Below are positions 42,159 to 50,348 of a DNA stretch of 64,000 bases, one piece after another. The translations under genes and the position numbers were made by a program. Under the pieces are notes generated by a model. That model made no database searches and was not told the origin of the DNA. It was given only the letters and a program-made list of their open reading frames with translations. How positions within the stretch are numbered: position 1 is the first letter of the stretch; each line of letters opens with the position of its first letter. This stretch comes from Terriglobia bacterium (GTDB lineage: Bacteria > Acidobacteriota > Terriglobia > Terriglobales > Acidobacteriaceae), in NCBI GenBank assembly GCA_020073665.1, contig JAIQEU010000020.1:1-64000 (forward strand), written 5' to 3'.

Positions 42159-42941
42159 ATGAACTGTAGGAAGAACTGGGTAGTAATGACCGGCCTGCTC
42201 TGCCTTCTCGGCCTGTTTCTGCTGGTAGGCTGCAACAAGAGCGAGGCCCCCGAGCAGACATCCAGCGCGCCGGAGAAAGCAGCTCCAGCCGCGGCAGCCA
42301 CTCCGATTGATCCCGCCACCGCAGCCTCCATCAGCGGCACCGTGAAGCTGGAAGGCGCGGCCCCGAAGGGCGCCAAGATCGACATGAGTCAGGACCCGGC
42401 CTGCAAGGGCGCCAACATGGCCGAGACCATCGTCGCGGACGGGGGCAACCTGGCCAACGTTTTTGTCTACGTGAAAGAAGGTCTGGGCGACCGCACGTTC
42501 GATGTTCCTAAGGAAGCTGCCACCATCAACCAGGAAGGCTGTAAATATCATCCTCACGTGCTGGGTGCGATGGCCGGCCAGAACATCGAGATCAAGAATT
42601 CGGATCAGACCACGCACAACATCCATCCCACCCCGAAAGACAACCGGGAATGGAACGAATCCCAGCCGCCCGCAGCTGCCCCCATCGAAAAGAGCTTCGC
42701 CCGCGAAGAAATCATGTTGCCGGTGAAGTGTAACCAGCACCCGTGGATGAAGATGTACGTCAACGTAGTGAAGAGCCCGTTCTTCGCGGTCACCGGACCC
42801 GACGGCAAGTACGAGATCAAGGGCCTGCCGCCGGGCGACTACACCATCGCCTTCGTCCAGGAAAAGCTGGGCGAGCAGACGCAGAAGGTCACGCTGGCCG
42901 CCAAGGACAGCAAGACCGTCGACAGCAGTTTCAAGCAGTAG
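42159..42941 (+). CDS. cupredoxin-like lipoprotein
   Basis: The 260-residue protein has a lipobox LVGC (C25), an Ala/Pro linker and a beta-sandwich. TTHNIHPTP and the cluster CNQHPWMKMYV provide a His, Cys, His and Met set in the order expected for a type 1 copper site; this is inferred, not proven. The last 60 residues (FFAVTGPDGKYEIKGLPPGDYTI) are a carboxypeptidase-regulatory-like domain. It follows the octahaem cytochrome, so an electron-carrier or copper-delivery role for the oxidase is plausible. A hairpin terminator follows. Confidence 0.8.
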   Translation: MNCRKNWVVMTGLLCLLGLFLLVGCNKSEAPEQTSSAPEKAAPAAAATPIDPATAASISGTVKLEGAAPKGAKIDMSQDPACKGANMAETIVADGGNLANVFVYVKEGLGDRTFDVPKEAATINQEGCKYHPHVLGAMAGQNIEIKNSDQTTHNIHPTPKDNREWNESQPPAAAPIEKSFAREEIMLPVKCNQHPWMKMYVNVVKSPFFAVTGPDGKYEIKGLPPGDYTIAFVQEKLGEQTQKVTLAAKDSKTVDSSFKQ

Positions 42942-42955
42942 CGCAACCGCTCACG

Positions 42956-42982
42956 AAGGGACAGCCGCCTCGGCTGTCCCTT
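42956..42982 (+). terminator. hairpin terminator after cupredoxin gene
   Basis: A perfect 12-bp stem (AAGGGACAGCCG / CGGCTGTCCCTT) has a three-base loop and is followed by TGAATT. It begins 15 bases after the stop codon. Confidence 0.75.
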
Positions 42983-42989
42983 TGAATTA

Positions 42990-43078
42990 AGCCACTGGGT
43001 GCACGGATGGAAGCGGATCTGAAAAAACAGTTACTCACCTGATCCGTGAGAATCCGTGCAAATCCGCGGCCAAGGTTT
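42990..43078. repeat. phrase-repeat inverted repeat (GCACGGAT type)
   Basis: TGCACGGAT at 43000-43008 pairs with ATCCGTGCA at 43052-43060, and GCGGAT with ATCCGC nearby. It lies between the cupredoxin terminator and ctaA. Confidence 0.65.
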
Positions 43079-43099
43079 TGTCGATCAAGGAGCAGGGCC

Positions 43100-44038
43100 C
43101 TGAAGTCTCTGGCAACACCCTACAATCGCGCGCTGCACCGCTTCGCCGTGTTCACGGCGTGCGTGACGTTGGTGCTTATCGTTGCCGGGGCGCTGGTCAC
43201 CAGCAACGACGCCGGCTTGTCCGTTCCCGATTGGCCGACTTCGTTTGGTTCGCTGTACAAGATTCCCCGCATGGTCGGGGGCGTGCGTTTCGAGCACACT
43301 CATCGCATGGTGGCCGAGTTCGTCGGCTTGCTGACCATCATCCTCGCCGTCTGGACCTGGAGAACTGAGCGTCGCCGCTGGATGAAGATTCTGGGCATTG
43401 CCGCCCTGGGCACGGTGATAGCACAAGGGATTCTCGGCGGCATCACCGTCTTGCACTATTTGCCGCCGGCCGTCTCGTCAGCGCATGCTGCCCTGGCGCA
43501 AACGTTCTTCTGCATTGCGGTGGTCATCGCGCTGTTTACAGGACGCCAGTTCGTCGAAGAAGTTCCGCAGGTTGAATTGGACACCCGGCGCCCCAGCCTG
43601 ATCACCCTGACCCTGCTTTCCATCTTTGTGCTCTATGTGCAACTCATCCTGGGCGCCATGTTTCGCCATCACGGCCTGAGCTGGTGGCCGCACGTGGTTC
43701 ACGCTGGCGTAGTCTGCGTGGTGCTGACCTGGACTGCGGTTCGTGCCTTGTCGCTGTATTCCAAAATCGAAGCGGTGCGCCGTCCCGCCATCACCATGCT
43801 TGCCCTGATGATTACCCAGCTTTGCCTGGGCTTTGTGGCGTTTCTCACCCGTGTGGCGTGGGGCCACGACGCCGCTCAGCCAGAACTTCCCATGGTGATC
43901 TCCACGGTCGCGCACGTGGCCGTGGGCGCTCTATTGCTAGCCACCGCCGTGATTCTGGCGATCCAGGTGTGGCGGCACGTCCCGGTAGCCTTTGAAGAGC
44001 GAATCCCCGCGAGAACCCGAAAGCCGGTGGCGGTGTGA
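43100..44038 (+). CDS. ctaA: haem A synthase
   Basis: The protein is about 312 residues with eight membrane helices. Haem ligand histidines are in FEHTHRMVAEFVG and SSAHAALAQ, then MFRHHGLSWWPHVVHAG and STVAHVAVGA. SNDAGLSVPDWPTSFG is a signature of CtaA/COX15. It oxidises haem O to haem A. The start is unusual: the only start-like codon with a ribosome binding site (AAGGAG at 43088-43093) is CTG at 43100; a GTG at 43046 lies inside the preceding repeat, and the first in-frame ATG is far too late. It overlaps ctaB by 4 bases. Confidence 0.9.
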   Translation: MKSLATPYNRALHRFAVFTACVTLVLIVAGALVTSNDAGLSVPDWPTSFGSLYKIPRMVGGVRFEHTHRMVAEFVGLLTIILAVWTWRTERRRWMKILGIAALGTVIAQGILGGITVLHYLPPAVSSAHAALAQTFFCIAVVIALFTGRQFVEEVPQVELDTRRPSLITLTLLSIFVLYVQLILGAMFRHHGLSWWPHVVHAGVVCVVLTWTAVRALSLYSKIEAVRRPAITMLALMITQLCLGFVAFLTRVAWGHDAAQPELPMVISTVAHVAVGALLLATAVILAIQVWRHVPVAFEERIPARTRKPVAV

Positions 44039-44964
44039 GCACGGCGACCCAACCATTGGCGCTGACGCGGAGCAGCCTTGCGACGGTCGTGCGGGATTAC
44101 GCCGAACTGACCAAGGCACGAGTCACCACGCTGATCATCATGACCGCATGGTGCGGCTACTATTTCGGGGCCCTTCAGTCAGGAGTGTCTTCCCTTTCCT
44201 GGAACTTGCTGCACGCTTTGCTGGGAATCGGCCTGGTTTCCGGCGGCACTGCCGCGCTGAACGAAGTCATGGAGTGGGACATCGACAGTCGCATGCGCCG
44301 CACTGCCCAGCGCCCGCTTCCCACCGGACGCATGAGCCTGTGGCACGCGACCGTCGTCGGCGCAGCAATGACCATCGGCGGAGCGCTTTATCTCGGCTTC
44401 GCCTTGAATCCGCTGACCGGATGGCTCACCTTCGCCACCTCCGTCGTCTATCTCGCCGCGTACACCCCGCTGAAGAAGGTTCATCCCATTTGCACCTTTG
44501 TGGGAGCCTTCCCCGGCGCCATGCCCGGTGTGCTGGGCTGGGTGGCTGCCCGCGGCCGGTTGGAGTGGGGCGCGCTGGTGATGTTCGCTATCGTCTTCTT
44601 CTGGCAGTTTCCCCACTTTTTCTCGATTGCCTGGCTTTACCGCGACGACTACGAAGCTGGCGGGATCCGCATGCTTCCGGTGGTCGAGCCCGATGGCAAG
44701 TCCACGGCACGGCAGATTTTGTTGTACTCGGCGGGCCTGATTCCGGTGAGCTTGGCGCCGACATTCTTCGGCATGTCAGGCAAGCTGTACTTCGTCGGCG
44801 CGCTGGTCATGGGAACGACGTTGCTCTATTTCAGCCTGCGGCTGGCCACGTTCAACTTGCCAGCCGCGAATACCCGTTCCAAGCAACGTGCCCGTCAACT
44901 GCTGCAGGCGACGGTGTTCTACCTGCCGCTCCTGTTTGCTTTGATGATGTTGAATAAGCGGTAG
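44035..44964 (+). CDS. ctaB: protohaem IX farnesyltransferase (haem O synthase)
   Basis: This 309-residue UbiA-family prenyltransferase has YAELTKARVTTLII at the start, the Asp-rich motif NEVMEWDIDSRMRRTAQRPLP, the second conserved region AAYTPLKKVHP, and WQFPHFFSIAWLYRDDY. It converts haem B to haem O for the terminal oxidase. The GTG start overlaps the ctaA stop (GTGA), indicating translational coupling. Confidence 0.95.
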   Translation: MSTATQPLALTRSSLATVVRDYAELTKARVTTLIIMTAWCGYYFGALQSGVSSLSWNLLHALLGIGLVSGGTAALNEVMEWDIDSRMRRTAQRPLPTGRMSLWHATVVGAAMTIGGALYLGFALNPLTGWLTFATSVVYLAAYTPLKKVHPICTFVGAFPGAMPGVLGWVAARGRLEWGALVMFAIVFFWQFPHFFSIAWLYRDDYEAGGIRMLPVVEPDGKSTARQILLYSAGLIPVSLAPTFFGMSGKLYFVGALVMGTTLLYFSLRLATFNLPAANTRSKQRARQLLQATVFYLPLLFALMMLNKR

Positions 44965-45053
44965 CGCCGGTGTCCCGCCGGTAATTACACGACCAGCGCC
45001 CAAAGATGTTTTCTCCGTGTACCAGCAGCGAAGGTTTCGAGTGATCGGTAAGA

Positions 45054-45059
45054 TAGAAT
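45054..45059 (+). promoter_or_regulatory. -10 box of ABC ATPase gene (leaderless)
   Basis: TAGAAT ends 5 bases before GTG at 45065. No -35 box is evident. Confidence 0.45.
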
Positions 45060-45064
45060 ACCCT

Positions 45065-46084
45065 GTGGCCTCCAGAACCCCTGCGTACGACGTAGCCGGC
45101 ACCGACACTGATCCCAAGGCCGGCACGCTTCCCGTCATTTCGGTGGAAGATGTAGTCCACCGTTACGACAGCCGCACCGCGCTGAACGGCGTGTCGTTCC
45201 AGGTGCGTCCGGCCGAATTGTTCGGTTTGCTGGGACCCAACGGCAGCGGCAAGACCACACTGTTTCGCATCCTCTCGACCCTGATGATCCCGATTGGCGG
45301 ACGGGCCGTCATCCTCGGATACGACGCCGCCAAGGATCCGACCCAATTGCGCCGCCACATCGGCGTTGTGTTCCAGGCGCAGAGTATTGACGTGAAGCTG
45401 ACTGCGGCCGAGAACCTGCGCCACCAGGGACATCTCTACGGCCTGCAAGGGAAAGCCCTCACCACCCGCATCCAGGAGATGCTGGGCCGGGTAGGATTGT
45501 CCGACCGCGCCAAGGAAAAAGCGGAAACATTCTCCGGCGGAATGCAGCGGCGGCTGGAACTGGCGAAAGGCCTGCTGCACCACCCCTCGGTCCTTCTGCT
45601 GGACGAACCCACCACCGGGCTGGATCCCGGAGCGCGCCGCGACCTCTGGCAGTATCTCCGCATCTTGCGCGACGAGGAAAAAGTCACGGTCATCGTCACT
45701 ACGCACCTGATGGAAGAAGCCGAACGCTGTGACCGCCTTGCCATCCTGAACGAGGGCAAACTGGTGGCACTGGGTACGCCCGCGGACCTGAAACATGAAA
45801 TTGGCGGCGACGTGATCTGGCTCGAAGCTACCCACGATCCGCACGACCTTGCGTTGAGAATCACCGCGCGGCTCGGAGTCGAGGCTACGGTCATTGGGGA
45901 GAACGAGCAGGACGCACGCATCCGGCTGGAAAAAGAGAACGGGCACCGCGTCATCGCCGAACTTGGGGAGACGTTCCCGGGAGAGATCGAATCCATCTCG
46001 GTCAGCAAACCAACTTTGGAAGACGTTTTCATCCACCGCACCGGTCACCGCTTCTGGATCGAAGGTGGAGAGAAGTCGACGTAG
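45065..46084 (+). CDS. ABC transporter ATP-binding protein (drug/Nos type)
   Basis: The protein is about 339 residues. Walker A is LLGPNGSGKTTLFR, the signature FSGGMQRRLELAKG, Walker B VLLLDEPTTGLDPG and the switch His in VTTHLMEEAERC. A C-terminal domain of about 80 residues follows, as in DrrA/CcmA-like subunits. The GTG at 45065 is favoured by the -10 box; upstream GTG codons at 45041 or 45017 are alternatives. Together with the permease downstream it forms an exporter between ctaB and a CtaM-like gene, so a link with oxidase or copper-site maturation is possible. Confidence 0.88.
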   Translation: MASRTPAYDVAGTDTDPKAGTLPVISVEDVVHRYDSRTALNGVSFQVRPAELFGLLGPNGSGKTTLFRILSTLMIPIGGRAVILGYDAAKDPTQLRRHIGVVFQAQSIDVKLTAAENLRHQGHLYGLQGKALTTRIQEMLGRVGLSDRAKEKAETFSGGMQRRLELAKGLLHHPSVLLLDEPTTGLDPGARRDLWQYLRILRDEEKVTVIVTTHLMEEAERCDRLAILNEGKLVALGTPADLKHEIGGDVIWLEATHDPHDLALRITARLGVEATVIGENEQDARIRLEKENGHRVIAELGETFPGEIESISVSKPTLEDVFIHRTGHRFWIEGGEKST

Positions 46085-46111
46085 CGCCGCAGGCGCAGAA
46101 AACGAGATTAC

Positions 46112-46939
46112 GTGGCAACTCAGACGACAACTCTACCGGCGCAAGCGGCGCCCACCTCCAGCGGGGTCATGCTCCCCGCCTACACCCTCTGGTGGCGCGA
46201 GATCGTCCGCTTCTACCGCCAGCGTTCTCGCGTGGTCGGCGTGATTGCCTCTCCCCTGCTGTTCTGGGTGGTCATCGGATCGGGCTTTGGCACTTCCTTC
46301 CGCTCCGGAGAGGCCGCCGGTCAACAGCATTATCTCGACTACTTTTATCCCGGCGCGCTGATCATGATCGTGCTGTTCACCTCGATCTTCACCATGATGT
46401 CGGTGATCGAGGACCGCAAAGAAGGCTTCCTGCTCTCGGTGCTGGTAGCGCCCGTACCGCGATCGGCCATCGTGCTGGGCAAGGTGTTGGGAGGGACTAC
46501 GCTGGCCGCCATCCAGGGACTGATTTTTCTGGCGTTCGCGCCCCTGGTAGGCGTCCACATGGGCCTGTTGTCATTTCTTCTGGTCGTGGTGGTGGTATTC
46601 CTGGTGTCGTTCTCGCTTACCGCACTGGGATTCGCCATCGCCTGGCCCATGGATTCCAGCCAGGCCTTCCACGCCATCATCAACCTGTTCCTGATCCCGC
46701 TGTGGCTGCTCTCCGGCGCGCTGTTTCCGTTGGCCGGTGCTTCCGGATGGATGCGCGTCCTCATGGAAATCAACCCGCTGACCTACGGCGTGGAAGCCTT
46801 GCGCACCCTGCTGTACCCGCAAGCTCCGTCAGAATTTTCGCTGGCCGCCTCCATGGCTACGATCCTGCTGTTTTCCCTATTCATGTTCGGACTTTCGTTT
46901 GTCATGGTGAACCGGCGGACGACCAAGCCAGCCGCATGA
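46112..46939 (+). CDS. ABC-2 type transporter permease
   Basis: The 275-residue protein has six membrane helices. Typical ABC-2 features are YTLWWREIVRFYRQRSRVVGV, LDYFYPGALIMIVLF, VIEDRKEGFLLSVLVAPVPRSAIVLGK and INPLTYGVEALR. The start is GTG at 46112. Its end overlaps the DUF420 start (ATGA), so all three genes are coupled. The substrate is unknown. Confidence 0.9.
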   Translation: MATQTTTLPAQAAPTSSGVMLPAYTLWWREIVRFYRQRSRVVGVIASPLLFWVVIGSGFGTSFRSGEAAGQQHYLDYFYPGALIMIVLFTSIFTMMSVIEDRKEGFLLSVLVAPVPRSAIVLGKVLGGTTLAAIQGLIFLAFAPLVGVHMGLLSFLLVVVVVFLVSFSLTALGFAIAWPMDSSQAFHAIINLFLIPLWLLSGALFPLAGASGWMRVLMEINPLTYGVEALRTLLYPQAPSEFSLAASMATILLFSLFMFGLSFVMVNRRTTKPAA

Positions 46940-47373
46940 TGCAGGTGCCTGCCCAGTACGCCATTTTCCCTGCCATCAACGCCACCTTGAATGGCGCCAG
47001 CGCCGTGCTGCTGCTGATCGGCCGCGGCTTCATCAAGCGCGGACGCAGGGCGGCCCACCGGGCGGTAATGATCACGGCGTTGGTTTCCTCCACCTTGTTC
47101 CTGATCTCGTACTTGTACTATCACGCCCACGTGGGCTCGGTGCATTTCCAGGGGCAAGGCTGGTCACGCCCGGTATATTTCACAATTTTAGCAACCCACA
47201 CGGTCCTGGCCGGAGTGATTGTGCCCATGGTGATCATTACCCTGAGCCGCGCGCTGCGTGAGCGTTTTGACCGCCACCGCGCCATCGCTCGCTGGACCTT
47301 CCCGCTGTGGCTGTACGTATCGGTGACTGGCGTGGTTATCTACGTGATGCTGTACCACCTGTTCGTGGTGTAA
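46936..47373 (+). CDS. DUF420 membrane protein, CtaM-like
   Basis: The 145-residue protein has four membrane helices with FPAINATLNGASAVLLLIGRGFIKRG, SYLYYHAHVGSVHFQGQGW, and LATHTVLAGVIVPMVI. This is the DUF420 (YozB) family; the Staphylococcus member CtaM is needed for maturation of the aa3-type oxidase. Conserved His residues lie in HAHVG and ATHT. Its place after ctaA-ctaB supports an assembly role here. ATG at 46936 overlaps the permease stop; ATG 46939 is an alternative. Confidence 0.88.
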   Translation: MMQVPAQYAIFPAINATLNGASAVLLLIGRGFIKRGRRAAHRAVMITALVSSTLFLISYLYYHAHVGSVHFQGQGWSRPVYFTILATHTVLAGVIVPMVIITLSRALRERFDRHRAIARWTFPLWLYVSVTGVVIYVMLYHLFVV

Positions 47374-47420
47374 AGGGTTAACAAGAAGTTTGTGTGTCGC
47401 TGTGGTGATATGGTTGTGCG

Positions 47421-47690
47421 ATGGCGACCATACGATTGAAAATCGACGTCTCCGGCACGGTCGGTGACCAGGCCTGGCGCGGGATCAAGCAGTATGACGA
47501 GATCCAGAGCGCCGACTTCGGCCCGCAATTCGGTAGCGGAGGCCGCTGTAACCATCCGCGGAACGCGCCCCACGCGAAGGGTGAGTGGATCGGCGCCGAG
47601 ATCCGGCTGCAGACGCCGCTTCTGGCGCAGTACGCCGTGTCGCACTACCTGGAGCAGGAGCGCGTGCTGGACGCGGATGTGGTGGATTGA
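47421..47690 (+). CDS. hypothetical small protein
   Basis: This is an 89-residue protein I do not recognise. It has no signal peptide or membrane helix. The sequence (IRLKIDVSGTVGDQAWRGIKQYDEIQ, then EWIGAEIRLQTPLLAQYAVSHYLEQERV) suggests a small alpha/beta fold. No ribosome binding site is evident. It is codirectional with the DUF420 gene, 47 bases downstream. Confidence 0.5.
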   Translation: MATIRLKIDVSGTVGDQAWRGIKQYDEIQSADFGPQFGSGGRCNHPRNAPHAKGEWIGAEIRLQTPLLAQYAVSHYLEQERVLDADVVD

Positions 47691-47761
47691 GCCAAGACAA
47701 TTTGGTCATCTCGAGAATAAATTTGTCATCCTGAGCGCAGCGTTCTGATATCCGAAATACA

Positions 47762-48634
47762 ATGCACCCCACCCCCAACTCCGAAACAACCATTCCTGGT
47801 TCCCAGGCGAATCCGCCTAAGCACCGCATGCCCACGCGCAATCGCATCCTGTTTTTCCTCACCGCATGGCTGATCGTGCTGATGCCGTTCCTGTTCTGGT
47901 GGAATACCTGGTTCGGCCGCCAACTCTCTGACAAAGATTTGCGCACCTACCTGCATGACGAGCAAAAGCCCCGCCACATCCAGCACGCCCTGGTGCAAAT
48001 CGGCGAGCGCATGAGCCGGCACGACGCTCAAGTGGCGCAGTGGTACCCGGAGGTCGTGCGCCTCTCCGCTCATCCCGTGGAAGAGGTCCGCAACACTGAC
48101 GCCTGGGTTATGGGACAGGACACCTCCGGCCCCGGCTTCCATCAAGCCCTGCTGAAGATGCTGGGCGACTCTTCCACCATGGTGCGCGGCAACGCAGCGC
48201 TGTCGCTGGTGCGCTTTGGCGATGCGACCGGCCGGCCACAAATACTCGCTCTGCTGCAACCCGCAACCATCACGGCTCCGCACGGAGGAAAAGTCGTCGA
48301 CGCCAGCACCGTAGGGACATCGATTCGCCAAGGTGGTTTGATCGCCAAGCTGCAGGATGGCGGGCAGACCACCGAGATCCGCTCCCCCATCACCGGACGC
48401 CTGCATTTTGTCGGAGCGCAGATTGGAGCAACCATCGCCGCCGGCGCCGAGGTCGCAACCGTTGATCCCGGTACCGACCAGGTGTGGGAAGCGCTGCGCG
48501 CGCTGTATCTGATCGGCCAACCCGACGATCTGCCAGCTATCCTTCCCTTCCAGCGCGAACTCCCTGACATCCCCGACCACGTTCGCCGGCAAGCCATAGA
48601 AACCGAGAAAGCGATCCGGGAAAGAAACCAGTAG
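47762..48634 (+). CDS. membrane-anchored HEAT-repeat protein with inserted barrel-sandwich domain
   Basis: The 290-residue protein has one N-terminal membrane helix (about 30-48; LFFLTAWLIVLMPFLFW). Residues about 60-160 are HEAT-like helices (HIQHALVQIGERM, EVRNTDAWVMGQD, MVRGNAALSLVRFGD). Residues about 168-235 form a lipoyl-like barrel-sandwich hybrid (ITAPHGGKVVDASTV, SPITGRLHFVGAQIGATIAAG) without the lipoylated Lys, then a final HEAT-like helix pair. The role is unknown; a periplasmic adaptor-like function is possible. The ATG at 47762 overlaps a TACAAT box, so a later start (47828) is possible. Confidence 0.7.
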   Translation: MHPTPNSETTIPGSQANPPKHRMPTRNRILFFLTAWLIVLMPFLFWWNTWFGRQLSDKDLRTYLHDEQKPRHIQHALVQIGERMSRHDAQVAQWYPEVVRLSAHPVEEVRNTDAWVMGQDTSGPGFHQALLKMLGDSSTMVRGNAALSLVRFGDATGRPQILALLQPATITAPHGGKVVDASTVGTSIRQGGLIAKLQDGGQTTEIRSPITGRLHFVGAQIGATIAAGAEVATVDPGTDQVWEALRALYLIGQPDDLPAILPFQRELPDIPDHVRRQAIETEKAIRERNQ

Positions 48635-48900
48635 CGAGTACCTGGTACGGAACGAGAGTTACGTTTTAGCAGTATAGCTATTAGCTTAGTATTGCACAGC
48701 ATTTGTTTTGACGTATCGCTGGATAGCCGGATGACCTGGAAGTCCCGCCGCCTCCCAGGAAGGTCTCTACGGGCTTCCATGCGCAATTAAACGGCATTCC
48801 ACGCGATGACCGGATAGTGATTTCGACTCCTATTTGAGCTGCCACGGAGATTCAACGACTTAGCTGGAAGCGAACTGTCTCTAGGCCTGAAAGGGTAGGC

Positions 48901-48926
48901 CGGGAAGGGCACGGCTTTAGCCGTGC
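48901..48926. repeat. dispersed palindromic element, copy 1
   Basis: GCACGGCT-TT-AGCCGTGC forms an 8-bp stem preceded by CGGGAAGG. Copy 2 shares the core and the CTTCCCG flank on the other side. Confidence 0.7.
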
Positions 48927-49050
48927 TAATTCGAACGGGGCAGAGACCGGCTTCAGTCGCTGCGGTAGACTTTGTCCGTCCACAGAATCGACGGACTGCG
49001 GAAACAACAAACCTCAGCGGCACAAGCCTTGTTCATCAGGCGGCGCTAGC

Positions 49051-49077
49051 GGCACGGCTGAAGCCGTGCCCTTCCCG
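49051..49077. repeat. dispersed palindromic element, copy 2
   Basis: GGCACGGCT-GA-AGCCGTGCC forms a 9-bp stem followed by CTTCCCG, the inverse orientation of copy 1. Confidence 0.7.
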
Positions 49078-49158
49078 ATAACTCCCGCAAGCTCGTGCCA
49101 CGCCTAAGATCTGCTCTTCCCGATCCTATCCAGTCGACACCGGTAACCCTGAAAGCAA

Positions 49159-49181
49159 AACGCGCGCCCGAGGCGCGCGTT
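49159..49181 (-). terminator. terminator of ferredoxin gene
   Basis: A 10-bp perfect stem (AACGCGCGCC / GGCGCGCGTT, three-base loop) is followed on the minus strand by TTGCTTTC, 30 bases past the ferredoxin stop codon. Confidence 0.75.
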
Positions 49182-49210
49182 GTTCTGGCTAGGAGCTAAC
49201 AGCTAGAAGC

Positions 49211-49579
49211 TCAAATCGGCATTACTCCAACTTCTTTTTCCACTTCCACCGTGTCCACCATCGCGATCGCATCCCAGGGGCAGCCGTCGAGAAAGGCGCC
49301 GTCGGGGCCCTTGCTGGTGCACTTCTTGCAGCCGATGCACAAGATGGGGTCAACCTGGATGCGGCCAAACGGCGGATGATCTTCATCCGGCACCCAGAAC
49401 ATGCAGTCTTCGACCGGGCAATATTCCACGCAGGCAGGCGAGCCAGCGCAACCGGTGCAGCACTCGGTGATGACCGCCAACTCCTTTGGCTTCTTCTTCC
49501 GCGGAGTGGTCAGGCCCTTGGACCTGGGTTCGTGCTTCATCTCGTCGGGCACCATGCCGACATTGGACGTGGCAGACAT
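49211..49579 (-). CDS. dicluster [4Fe-4S] ferredoxin
   Basis: The 122-residue protein has a basic N-terminal segment (RSKGLTTPRKKKPKE) and two cysteine clusters: CTGCAGSPACVEYCP with a five-residue spacing before the third Cys, and CIGCKKCTSKGPDGAFLDGCPW, where 12 residues separate the third and fourth Cys. These spacings are wider than in classical bacterial ferredoxins. It likely shuttles electrons in the cytoplasm; its partner is unknown. The ATG at 49577-49579 lies 7 bases after a perfect TATAAT, so the mRNA should be leaderless. Confidence 0.85.
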   Translation of the reverse strand: MSATSNVGMVPDEMKHEPRSKGLTTPRKKKPKELAVITECCTGCAGSPACVEYCPVEDCMFWVPDEDHPPFGRIQVDPILCIGCKKCTSKGPDGAFLDGCPWDAIAMVDTVEVEKEVGVMPI

Positions 49580-49586
49580 GGGAAGA

Positions 49587-49592
49587 ATTATA
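49587..49592 (-). promoter_or_regulatory. -10 box of ferredoxin gene (leaderless)
   Basis: A perfect TATAAT on the minus strand ends 7 bases before the ATG. No -35 box is visible. Confidence 0.55.
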
Positions 49593-49602
49593 CCGGAGAA
49601 AT

Positions 49603-49694
49603 CCGGCACTCGGCACTCAGCATTCAGCCCTTGGGCGCTTGTTGCGACTCGGTGCTGCTTCACGGTTCGAATGGCTGAATGCTGATTGCTGGTC
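49603..49694. repeat. phrase-repeat inverted repeat (TCAGCATTCAGCC type)
   Basis: TCAGCATTCAGCC at 49617-49629 pairs perfectly over 13 bases with GGCTGAATGCTGA at 49673-49685. CGGCACTC is repeated in the left arm. It lies between the divergent ferredoxin and ssb genes. Confidence 0.75.
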
Positions 49695-49814
49695 CCTTAT
49701 CACCTCGCCGCCCCTGCAATTCTGATATATTGACCGCCTAGCCCCTGGAATCCGTCTCCCAGCGTTTCATACGGCTCCGCAGTTGATCTTCCAGGCGCGG
49801 AAGGAGCAGCCATC

Positions 49815-50276
49815 ATGGCAGGCAAAAGCGTTAATAAAGTCATTCTTATTGGCAATCTTGGCAAGGACCCGGAAGTGAAGTACACGCCCCAGGGGACGCC
49901 GGTGGCGAAAATTACCCTCGCCACCAACGAGCGCTACAAAGACAAAGCCGGCGAATGGCAGGACCGCACCGAGTGGCATAACGTGGTGCTGTGGCAGCGG
50001 CTGGCCGAAATTGCCGGCGAGTACCTGAAGAAGGGCGGCAAGGTCTATATCGAGGGCCGCCTGCAAACCCGCTCCTGGGACGACAAGACTAGCGGCCAAA
50101 AGAAATACATGACCGAAGTCGTGGCCAACGACCTGGTACTGCTCGGCGGACGCGGCGAAGGCGGAGGAGGCGGCGACCACGCCCGCAGCGCACCGGCCAA
50201 CAACTTCGATCAGCGCGCCCCGGAACCGGAACCGGCAACGTCATCTCCGATCAGCGATGAGGACATTCCTTTTTAG
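49815..50276 (+). CDS. ssb: single-stranded DNA-binding protein
   Basis: The 153-residue protein has an OB fold from the start ([54 protein letters not shown]), a Gly-rich linker and the acidic C-terminal tip DEDIPF that recruits partner proteins. AAGGAG lies 9 bases before the ATG. Length and layout are typical. A hairpin follows the gene. Confidence 0.96.
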   Translation: MAGKSVNKVILIGNLGKDPEVKYTPQGTPVAKITLATNERYKDKAGEWQDRTEWHNVVLWQRLAEIAGEYLKKGGKVYIEGRLQTRSWDDKTSGQKKYMTEVVANDLVLLGGRGEGGGGGDHARSAPANNFDQRAPEPEPATSSPISDEDIPF

Positions 50277-50283
50277 TGATTAA

Positions 50284-50313
50284 AGAGCGGTAGGGGACGT
50301 TCCCTACCGCTCT
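50284..50313 (+). terminator. hairpin after ssb
   Basis: A perfect 12-bp stem (AGAGCGGTAGGG / CCCTACCGCTCT) lies 7 bases after the ssb stop. It lacks a T-tract. Confidence 0.6.
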
Positions 50314-50336
50314 CGAAACCATCGCCCCACTCCCGT

Positions 50337-50342
50337 TACAAT
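50337..50342 (+). promoter_or_regulatory. -10 box of 50349 gene (leaderless)
   Basis: TACAAT ends 6 bases before the GTG start. TCGAAA at 50313-50318 is a possible -35 with an 18-base spacer. Confidence 0.5.
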
Positions 50343-50348
50343 CCTCCC

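Larger units (their letters stand above)
48635..49210. other. 576-base intergenic region
   Basis: No gene is supported. It holds two copies of a GGCACGGCT...AGCCGTGCC palindromic element in opposite orientation (48901-48926 and 49051-49077), a terminator at 49159-49181, and an AGCTAGAAGCT phrase repeat at 49185-49213. The remainder shows nothing recognisable. Confidence 0.6.

Noticed and set aside
46192-46935. N-terminal extension of the DUF420 frame through the permease gene
   Set aside because: The sequence is an out-of-frame translation of the ABC permease; the DUF420 family begins at 46936.
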